From positions 22,491,225 through 22,555,224 of the forward strand of contig NC_135555.1 in the NCBI RefSeq assembly GCF_964340395.1: a DNA stretch of 64,000 bases, in the 5' to 3' direction. Below the pieces are notes generated by a model, which was not told where the DNA came from, ran no database searches, and saw nothing but the letters and a program-made list of their open reading frames with translations. The number at the start of each line of letters is the position of its first letter. Within the stretch, counting starts at the first letter, position 1. Shown piece after piece: positions 56,121 through 64,000 of this stretch. Both the position numbers and the translations under genes were made by a program. This DNA is from Glandiceps talaboti (lineage: Eukaryota > Hemichordata > Enteropneusta > Spengelidae).

Positions 56121-58831
56121 TCACTTGTCATCCTCAGAAATACCATCTACATTACCATCACTTTCCCCCACTTCATTAATTATTGCATCCTGGATTTCTG
56201 TGACAAGTTTTAACCATGTTGATTTAACAACCCTACTTTTACTCAGTCTAGTTACTTTACTATCCCACTCTATTCTTCTTTCTGGAGACATCACTGACAA
56301 GCAGGATTGTATTTCACACTTTAATTGTGCCACAGATTTAGATTCTAGTTTGTTATATTTTGCCCTTTCTTCTTTAGTAACAAAAATTACAGGGACGTGT
56401 TCTCTTCTCTGAGGGAACCTAGAGGCCCATAGATACTCAGTGACAAATCTCATTCTTCTCATACCTGCCTCGCTATTAAAATCTAGCAAACCAATGTCAA
56501 GATCCTCCCCATGAATATTGGTAATTGTTCTACCTGGGTTAGGTGTAAGATATGCTTTGGACCTTAACACCACTTTGAAGTTAACAAGATCGTTTTCATA
56601 TGGAGGAAGATTGCGATCAAATGAATTATCAACTCTCATTCCTAGTGCCATCAATGTGGTGTTACGGAGACATACAAGACTGTCATGGTTGTGAATGACC
56701 CTTTCCCACTTAGTATAGTCAGGAGTCCCCACTATCCATGATTTGATTGATTTATTATATTCTTCAAGGACAAAGTCCAAACCCTGGTGTTTACTTGGCT
56801 TTCCAGATCTAGAAACAGATTCATGTTGTTCTAATACCTCCCTTAGGGCCTCTGGCCAACACAATCTATCATACTCATCCCATGACTCTATTTCCTGGTA
56901 TTTTGGGTGACAACGTCCAAACCAAACTGGAGAAAATAATTGTCTCCCTGCTCTGAAAAGTTTAGTATCATTGTTTCGGACCCCCTTCCTGAACAAATGA
57001 ATTCCAAGGCAATGTTGCAGCATTGTTGTCCAAACAAACTGTATCGTTTCATCACTACTTTTGTTCCTTATCCATTCCAAAAAGTCATAAGGTGATGGAA
57101 CTTGAGACTCACACGTATATGGCCAAAGTAACTCTTGATAGATAGCTTCATGGAATTTACAGAAATTATCAAAACTTTGATGGTGGTCCCCACATCTCTT
57201 AAAGAAAAGCTGAGCCTTCTCAGTCACAAAACCCTGTGTCTTCCCAAACTCTGAATAGATAATTTCCCAATACATTTCTGCAAAAGATCTTATCATATTC
57301 ATTTCTTCATGACCTGGACCAGTGCGAAGAACCACCCAATCAAACTCATCCCCATACTTATGAATAGCTGTTCTTATGATGTGCTGGGGTAAGCCATCAC
57401 ATCTTACAATGGTCCATTCCCTCTTTCCTTTACCGTTGCAGTATTTATGAATCCCTGCATGTTTCCCTATTGCCCTAAGAATTATTACAATAGCTTCCAG
57501 AGAAGATGGGTTTACAAATATAGGGTCTACAAGACTAATATTGGCCTTCCTAGCTTGGTTAAGTACATTTTCAGTGTCTGGGGATTTTCCTTCATATTTC
57601 ATTACTACCCGTTGGGTACCTCCCTCATTAGTCACTGTGTGGCCAGTATACTCATGAAATACAATTGTATTATCATCACAAGTGCTTTTTGTCCTGTATG
57701 TCTTTGTATCCACACCTTTTTTACTCTTTCTTTTCAAACCAAAGTTACCACAATTTACACATTTAATTCTATTTTCAACCTTTGGATGGCTGTGATTACA
57801 TACACTACAGATGTCAGTGGCATTACTTTCTACTTTGTTTCCCACAACATCAGTTGATTCATTCATTATCTTAGTGAGTTGTTCTGAAATAAACTGTATC
57901 TGTTCAGTATGGACTAACATTTCAAGTTCAGGTGTCAAAGCCTCCATTGTTTTTACTGATGTTGGCTTCGGCCAGTTACATGGTTTAAACGTGGCTTTCT
58001 CCTGAAAATCACACTTCTCACTCAACTGATTTACTATTATAGTTGTAAGGACCTCAGACTTTTGTTTGTTACTATCTCGGCTAAGCCATGTACGCAGTAG
58101 TCTTTGTTCATTATCAAAAGCATATTCAATGAGACCATGTGGGGCTGGTTTACAAGAATCTTTCATGGCTTTCAGCCAATTTTGCACAGTGTCATATGAA
58201 CCAGCTGGTGTACAATGGCTGATGAGATTGCAAGCCATTTCACTCTGTGTCAGAGAGTATAAGACAGCCTGAACTCTAAACATAAGGTCACTAATATAAT
58301 TTAAATTTCTACTTGCATATATACAATCAATGGCTTGCAACCTCATGGCACTGGTCTTAGTTCTAACTAATTCACTATTCCCTATTAAACCAATCCCACT
58401 TTCTGTCTGTTTAGCTGTTATTGCATTTATAAATGCGACAACAACAGGATTTCTAGAATTTATGTGACTGACTAAATTGACATCTATTAGATTATCTAAG
58501 CTCCTTCTATCTTTATCCCTGATCAGTTTTGTTGTTTCTTCATAGACATTCTTATTTTCTATGAAACCTATTTGTTTGACTGCCTCAATCCTCTGTTTTT
58601 GTGTTTCATACATGTACATATTGTCTAATTTCTTTTGTAATTCATCCTTGTCATCTTCTAGTTTATTTTTATCTTCTAACAGGTCCTTATTTTCATTCTA
58701 AGAGTAGTCACTTCTTCACTTAACTCATCTACATCCAGTATTAGGGACTTTACCTGATCTTTCAGCTCACTAATTAGTTGCTGGTATTCGCCTACAACAT
58801 CAAGGTTGTACATGTTAGCATATTCTGGTAT
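56121..58831 (-). CDS. exon 4 of the unknown large gene (832 uninterrupted codons plus frameshifted start)
   Basis: Acceptor TTATTTCAG at 58832-58833. The first 45 or so codons encode a coiled coil starting IPEYANMYNLDVVGEYQQL. A one-base loss near 58692-58700 shifts into the frame that runs as ENKDLLEDKNKLEDDKDEL to the TGA at 56121. The 832-codon frame from 58619 is therefore only part of the exon. Absence of other stops or shifts over 2.5 kb argues for recent or present selection, or an assembly error at one site. Confidence 0.7.
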
Positions 58832-59219
58832 CTGAAATAAGTGTAAAATACAAAACTGTTAAATCTCTAGAAGTTGCATACTTTCATTTCATTTTATGAC
58901 TCTTAATTACTATGTCACAACTACCTACATGGCAGACATGAATGGAACATACAATATAGCTTGGTATCATTGCCTGTAGTACTGTGTACACCAAAATGTA
59001 TGATGTTATTGAATCGGTCTACTGACTATGTGCTACATGTTACATGTGTTACAGGTTACATGTTCAAGTGATGGAAAATTGGTATATTCATGTCATTTTT
59101 ATGTCATGTAATCGCTTTCATATCAGTGAATCTTTCGCTCATGTATACATTGGAACTAATTACATAAACCAGTCCTTCAAGATTATACATGTATGTATGT
59201 ATGTATGTATGTATGTATG

Positions 59220-59250
<31 letters not shown>

Positions 59251-59734
59251 TGAAAAATAAGGAGAGACAAGTGAGACATATAGGGATGTAGGAGTCGAAC
59301 CCACATCCCCTGAATACGAACAAGCGTGATCCTGCCAGCTGAGCTTACTCGTTAAAATAAAATATGCAACATACAGCAGTAACTGTGACTTGCCTTTGTT
59401 TCAGGACAAAGTGTATCACCTCTTGCTGCTTCAGGAAATACGACAGTTGTATCTGCAACACCATTATACTTTAAAAAAAAATTCATTGAATTTGTCAATA
59501 TCATGATGTTACAAATACATGCATATATTATATCAGCCATCCATAATAATGAAGTACACAATGTACATCGTCAATCATAAATGTAGTACTTAAAAATAGC
59601 GCAAATATTGCGTTGCCGCACAACTTCATGTTCAGGGCAATGATAGATATATAATTTTTTGAAGTTTTAAAGTTGAAACCAAAACAAAATTTTCATACCT
59701 AATTTCCATCATCATAATCCAGTTTCAGTTGTTT

Positions 59735-59765
<31 letters not shown>

Positions 59766-62099
59766 GACAGACAGACAGATGCCGGGCGATCCCTATAGCA
59801 CTACTGAACCTCAGTTCAGTTGTGCTAAAAAACACTACATAGATTTCATTTATTCAATTTTACAATTATAAGTACAACATATAATACTGTTGTGAACATG
59901 TTCAGCAAATATGTACTGTATCATGTAAATTTCGTATAATTTTAAAATTTTTACCATTGCCAATAAAGTAACATATTAAATAATATGCAACACAAATAGC
60001 ATCTTACCTTTGTGTGACTATCAATTGGGGTTACCGTAGCTATAGCTTGGTTTTGGAGTGATGTACGAGTAATATGACCTGGGATAGATGAACATCCTTT
60101 GCTTGGACACTAAATAAATCATACAGCAAAAATCAACCCATGAATTGGGAATTTAGTGAGAATCAATAAATATATATGCACACTATGAATAATTGGATAC
60201 TGGAAGTATGGGATTAGTGAAATCAACAATTACTGCTAGTTGGGTATTAGTATTTTAAAACAAAAGTAACTCATTTCAAATCTAAATATTCGTTTTGGGG
60301 TGTTATGCACTCCCACACACATGTACATAGTCATTGTTATTCAAAAGTCTACTGAAAAATCAAGGATGGGTCATTTTCTATTAGAGTATAATGTTTTTTC
60401 TACATGTTGCTGTATCTGTGTTGATATAACTGTATACATGGATTGTGTATACAGGTGTATTAGCAGATCTTATTTTATCAACATTTCACTGTTTATAATT
60501 AAAACACTAATATATCGTTTGGTACATATTCTTAGATAATACAAACTGATAAGTATACATACTTATATCAACAGACCAGTTACATCACTCATACTGTGAA
60601 AACATCTCTGAGAAGATGTACAGAAATGTACAGACCATGTAACTGCATTTGTACATGAAATTTTTCAAACAGATCACAGTAGTCATAATTTTACATCTAA
60701 TATGCTAGCTGTCACATGTCTATTAGTACAGCTATGAAATCTTACCAGATTTATAGACCCTATATAACATCACTTTTTTCACATACCCTGTTTTAGGAGG
60801 TGCAGGAGGTCTGTTACAGGCATGTCCTGTAATCTACATGTGGATTTCTAGCTGTTTATATAATGTAAACGGCCTGACCTTACTTATAGCCAATTATATC
60901 ATATGACTAACCTGTGACTGTGTAATATCATGAATATAGTCGATATCTATACATGTAGCTGGAGATTCTTCATGGGTCTCCTTTCGTTTTCGATCAGCCT
61001 GTGAAGAAAGCAATTCCAAATATCACACAAATGAAATACACAAAATAGTACATATCACTCGTAGGTGTGTCACCCCTCGTATCCAATTATTAAACGAGTC
61101 GTCAAACAACTACAAATGTACAGTGATCATCAATAGTTTTTACACATGCTAACTATACACTGACTGTCAACATAAGTCTACAGAACTATACATATTTGAT
61201 TTACTGTTACACGAGCAAATCATCATTACAAAAAAAGCTCCCACGAATATAGAAGTAAACTTAGTTTGCTCAGCTGCATCGAAACTCGTCCTGCTTGCAG
61301 ACTTGAAAGTCGGGATTCAATGCTGACATTGTCCCTTTCCTTCTCAGCTCCGTGTTTAGAGACATTGCATTTGTTAGTCCTGCAACCGGAATAAGTCGGG
61401 ACTCAATTCTGACAGTGTCTGTAATGTTTCTTGTCAGTGTTCACAATTATCACAAGCAGGACTACATTTGTTATTTGTCACTGTCAGAGTTGTGTCCCGT
61501 CCACGATCGTCAAACAGGACTGCTCCGGATCCCGCACGAGACGAGGCTCGGTCAGTACAAAGAAAATTTCTGACTACATGTATGTTACAACACAGAGACA
61601 GACTGCAAATTGCAAGTGGGATCCAGTGTATCAACATATTATCAGTTCACAACAAAGGCTATGTCGTTCAGCAGCAACTTGAAAGCACAAGGTCATCGGT
61701 CAAACGTGAGAGGTCATTATATACATCGCCCTCAGAGTTATAAAAAACAACCTCTTTTGTACATACCTGAACTTTCCGCTCCGCAACATTATTGAAGTGC
61801 TGCGTAAATTCCCGTCGCATTGGAGCCATACGAAGGCAGTTGGTGCAGATACTAGCTGTCCTATGAACTCCAAGTCTAGTGAAGGCATTGCGAAAGTCCT
61901 TCCGTACATATTTCGCTATTTCAACCCCGGTTTTCTCACGCTCAGAACCTCTATTCCACCTTTCATGGAAAGGGTTTTTACATTTCTTCTGTGGGCCATG
62001 GCCAACAAACACAACGATCACAATAATGCTAATTAAAAATAAAAAGGCTAAAATAATTGCTGCAAGACTTGACAAAGATTGATGCGTTTGCTTTTGCAT
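56121..62099 (-). CDS. large multi-exon gene, unknown function, transposase-like core
   Basis: Minus-strand exons 62099-61767, 60998-60912, 60109-60008 and 58831-56121 join in phase 0 at each junction, predicting about 1,075 residues. Order: a hydrophobic segment near the N terminus (LAAIILAFLFLISIIVIVVF), a Cys/His motif region (CKNPFH, CTNC), a basic linker, a CPSKGCSSIPGH motif, a coiled coil, a C-x2-C/C-x2-C zinc finger (CSVCNHSH, CVNCG), then a long core with DGLPQH, WVVLRTGPGHEEMN, FFKRCGDHH and a final RxGxxxxHQGxDFxLEEYNK block. The core layout recalls large uncharacterised families expanded in lancelets, corals and sponges, and the DUF6589 transposase-like group. One base is missing near 58697, breaking the frame inside the coiled coil. 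I infer a domesticated or still mobile transposon-related gene; the function is unknown. Confidence 0.6.
59183..59248. repeat. (GTAT)n microsatellite
   Basis: About 16 TGTA units. Confidence 0.95.
59283..59356 (-). mobile_element. tRNA-like sequence, probably a SINE head
   Basis: On the minus strand the A-box-like TAAGCTCAGCTGGCAGG and the B box GGGTTCGACTCC are spaced as in tRNA, and a T-arm can form (GTGGG/CCTAC). The acceptor stem and the anticodon arm do not pair, so I prefer a tRNA-derived retroposon or pseudogene over a functional tRNA. Confidence 0.45.
59736..59829 (+). mobile_element. 3' end of the DINE/Helentron-like family, copy 2
   Basis: (AC)n, CAGACAGA units, GCCGGGCGATCCC and a hairpin with TAGCACTACTGAAC stem ending CTAAAAAAC, matching 33663-33778. 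It lies in an intron of the unknown large gene. Confidence 0.6.
60008..60109 (-). CDS. exon 3 of the unknown large gene
   Basis: 34 codons between ATTTAG and GTAAGA. Begins CPSKGCSSIPGHITRTSL, a C-x4-C-x5-H arrangement resembling the CPxxGCxGxGH fingers of MyT1-type CCHHC domains. Confidence 0.6.
60912..60998 (-). CDS. exon 2 of the unknown large gene
   Basis: 29 codons between TTCACAG and GTTAGT, encoding ADRKRKETHEESPATCIDID and a short tail. Acidic-basic linker. Confidence 0.6.
61767..62099 (-). CDS. exon 1 of the unknown large gene
   Basis: 111 codons from ATG (context AACAATG) to the donor CAG/GTATGT. Carries the transmembrane-like segment (about residues 11-33) and two Cys/His pairs. 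The ATG is the first in frame. Confidence 0.65.
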
Positions 62100-62457
62100 T
62101 GTTGAACCTTATCTTTAAAAGTGTCGTCTGCTATTGTAAGCTCGAGCTCAGTGACTATCATGACAGATAATCATCGATCGGCAGCGTTAACTGTCAATCA
62201 TTTGTCAATTGACCAATAGGATGTAGGAGAATATTTTGTGTACATTTTGTAATTTTCTCTCAATATTTGTAATTTCTACAATTGTTTTTGTATGGTGATG
62301 TCAATAATCACGTTATTTACATGCTTCATAGAACATTGAATATTATTTTACAGCTGTGATTGGTTAAATTAAAGACATCTCCCTAGGAACGATTCGATCA
62401 TAAATATTCATATATGCAAAATAGCATGACTATATATGGCGATCTTGTAGACTGATA
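62100..62457. other. probable promoter side of the unknown large gene
   Basis: Upstream of the minus-strand ATG. No TATA or named site can be assigned with confidence. Confidence 0.3.
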
Positions 62458-62570
62458 TGGGGGCAGATGTCATTTGCTTGTTCATGATTGGCTCTGCAGT
62501 TGTCTTCACTGAAGTAGAGAGGGTTATTTTTGTTTTCCCCCTCAGATCTACAGACTGCATGAGTTGGACA

Positions 62571-62627
<57 letters not shown>

Positions 62628-62722
62628 CAACTGACATTGGGTATTTAAGTGACGCATGCCAGGAAAAAAAAAAAAAAAACTTTTTAATTTTTTTTTTTGC
62701 CTAAACCTGAATACTACATACA
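62458..62722. repeat. dispersed repeat with CA tract, copy 2
   Basis: Same sequence as 41024-41245, with (CA)n expanded to about 25 units (62573-62624) and longer A and T runs. Terminal CCTAAACCTGAATACTACA is shared. Confidence 0.8.
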
Positions 62723-64000
62723 TGTAGTGTCGTACTTTGATAGAATGTTTTCATTCTCACTGGGGATGTCTTGGTCTAAATTTGATGTAAAAATAATTCT
62801 GTTATAATACTGTCTTTTCATTATGCCCCAATTTGTAAATTTATTCTCCATCCAAATTCCCATGTAAGTAATTGGCCCAAAACTGACCAAGTACGGGCAG
62901 AGTTACGAGCTCGCAAGTCTCAAGTACGAGTGACGTCACTCATACAGAATGAACGTACACGTACGCTGCATATCACACTTACACATGTTACATGCACTCT
63001 CAGACAAATGAAACGTACCGTACTACATAGAAACCCTTTTTAATGAATTGTACTTATTTAATACTAAAACTAAATACAGAGTTGAATATAAGATTGTTGA
63101 ATTGAATATGTGTAGAATAAATCAAAAAACGTATTTACAAGAAAGACGACGACGTGGTGGACAGCTGATAAGAACGTATTGTTGTCATGGTTGCATCTAT
63201 AAATAGTGTTCACTGACATGTAAATGTAATCAAATTGTATCAATGTGTATAAAACGATGTGTCCGCAATTTAGCCACTCAATTAGAAGAAAAAATAAAGT
63301 TCAGAAAAACGAAGTCAGGGGTTTCTGTTTCATTGCACGGCTGTCTGCTGCTTTTCTGGGTAAACTACGGAGCAATAACAACTGGGTAGGTTCACAATCA
63401 GGCTGCGACTCTAGCCATAACAAACACGGAGAAAGCATAGCTGCCGCTTCGCCGTGCAATGGTACTGGTTCACACGGGACATCTTTTTCGGCTTTATTCA
63501 CGATCGAATGAGGATTCCTTCCTAGACATCGCAGATTTATAGGTAGGCCGAAGCTGAAAAAGTTTTACACCTTTGAAAATCTTTATTGGAACAAGAAACG
63601 AAACTCCTTTCACTTCTGACCGACAATCATCTTTTCGGTATCGCAGTCAATCATCAATGATTGCGTTACATCTCATGCCGGCAAGTTGTTTGAAAGTTTA
63701 CAAGGTCTCTCATAAAATTTATTATCAACTTTACAATTTAATGTCAACAATTTTTCATGTATTTCACAGAGGAAAGAAAAAGAAAGAGAGAGAAAGAAAA
63801 AAATAGGTAGTGATGTGTCTTTGAGAACCACTTTGTACATAATTGTAAATACATGTAATTCAATCATGTACAAAATGTAGTCCTTGGAACTCAGTTCCAA
63901 TCCATATGGTCAAGAATTTTCAGAATATCAAGTTTAATGACGCTAAATGTATATAACATGTTGACAGCTTTCTTCCCATCTATTCCCATGTCTTTTTTAA
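62723..64000. other. non-coding, no recognised feature
   Basis: TTGCACGG and CCGTGCAA (about 63334 and 63453) can pair. A purine-rich GAAAGAAAAAGA tract lies near 63770-63805. The 88-codon plus-strand frame at 63245 has no support. Confidence 0.4.

Noticed and set aside
59283-59356. Functional tRNA gene
   Set aside because: A and B boxes are present, but the acceptor stem and the anticodon arm do not pair.
59394-59452. Extra exon of the large gene between exons 3 and 4
   Set aside because: It has a good acceptor and an AAAG/GCAAGT GC-type donor, and one frame reads TTVVFPEAARGD, but 59 nt does not fit the phase-0 junctions on both sides. It may be part of a repeat.

Overview
This window looks like nuclear DNA from an invertebrate animal, probably marine. 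It is AT-rich and very repeat-rich. Its real genes are short coding exons split by GT-AG introns, nearly all on the minus strand, and it carries tRNA-derived SINEs, an APE-type LINE and many MITE-like elements. I cannot fix the phylum from sequence alone. No bacterial or viral genes were seen.

Region 1-18 kb is mostly non-coding. It holds several foldback or TIR elements (1.33-1.69, 4.56-4.70, 5.27-5.45 and 7.63-7.90 kb), a (GTGA)n tract at 9.5 kb, a 117-bp tandem array at 11.6-13.1 kb, and four copies of a ~100-bp MITE family that makes 9-bp target duplications. Two possible minus-strand exons (8.5 and 10.4 kb) are unassigned. Region 18.2-27.2 kb carries seven consecutive minus-strand exons of an RSPRY1 orthologue: the SPRY domain and the C-terminal RING finger. 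Its last intron contains an antisense 4.1-kb LINE with a 14-bp target duplication. The LINE ORF1 has an N-terminal 2A-like ribosome-skipping motif, and its ORF2 is broken.

Region 28-38 kb is a nest of non-coding elements: TTAA-flanked foldbacks, one of them inside a second MITE, a DINE/Helentron-like repeat, and a 3-kb block of nested tandem duplications. At 38.2-39.2 kb there are two exons of magnesium-dependent phosphatase 1 (MDP1). The larger one lies in a segmental duplication whose second copy is at 50.3-53.9 kb, so that exon occurs twice with identical sequence. Each duplicate contains a 33-bp minisatellite, expanded from about 17 to about 53 units. Between the duplicates lie a putative first coding exon of an EF-hand-like protein (45.9 kb) and a 3-kb satellite with an internal inversion (47.2-50.15 kb).

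The distal edge of the second duplicate abuts an 80-codon ORF followed 20 bp later by a perfect replication-dependent-histone stem-loop and a U7-type purine element, although the ORF is not a histone. Region 56.1-62.1 kb is a large multi-exon minus-strand gene of unknown function: a membrane segment, Cys/His motifs, a coiled coil, a zinc finger and a large transposase-like core, with one apparent 1-nt frameshift. The genes do not form a pathway. RSPRY1 is a predicted E3 ligase and MDP1 a HAD phosphatase; they are simply neighbours here.
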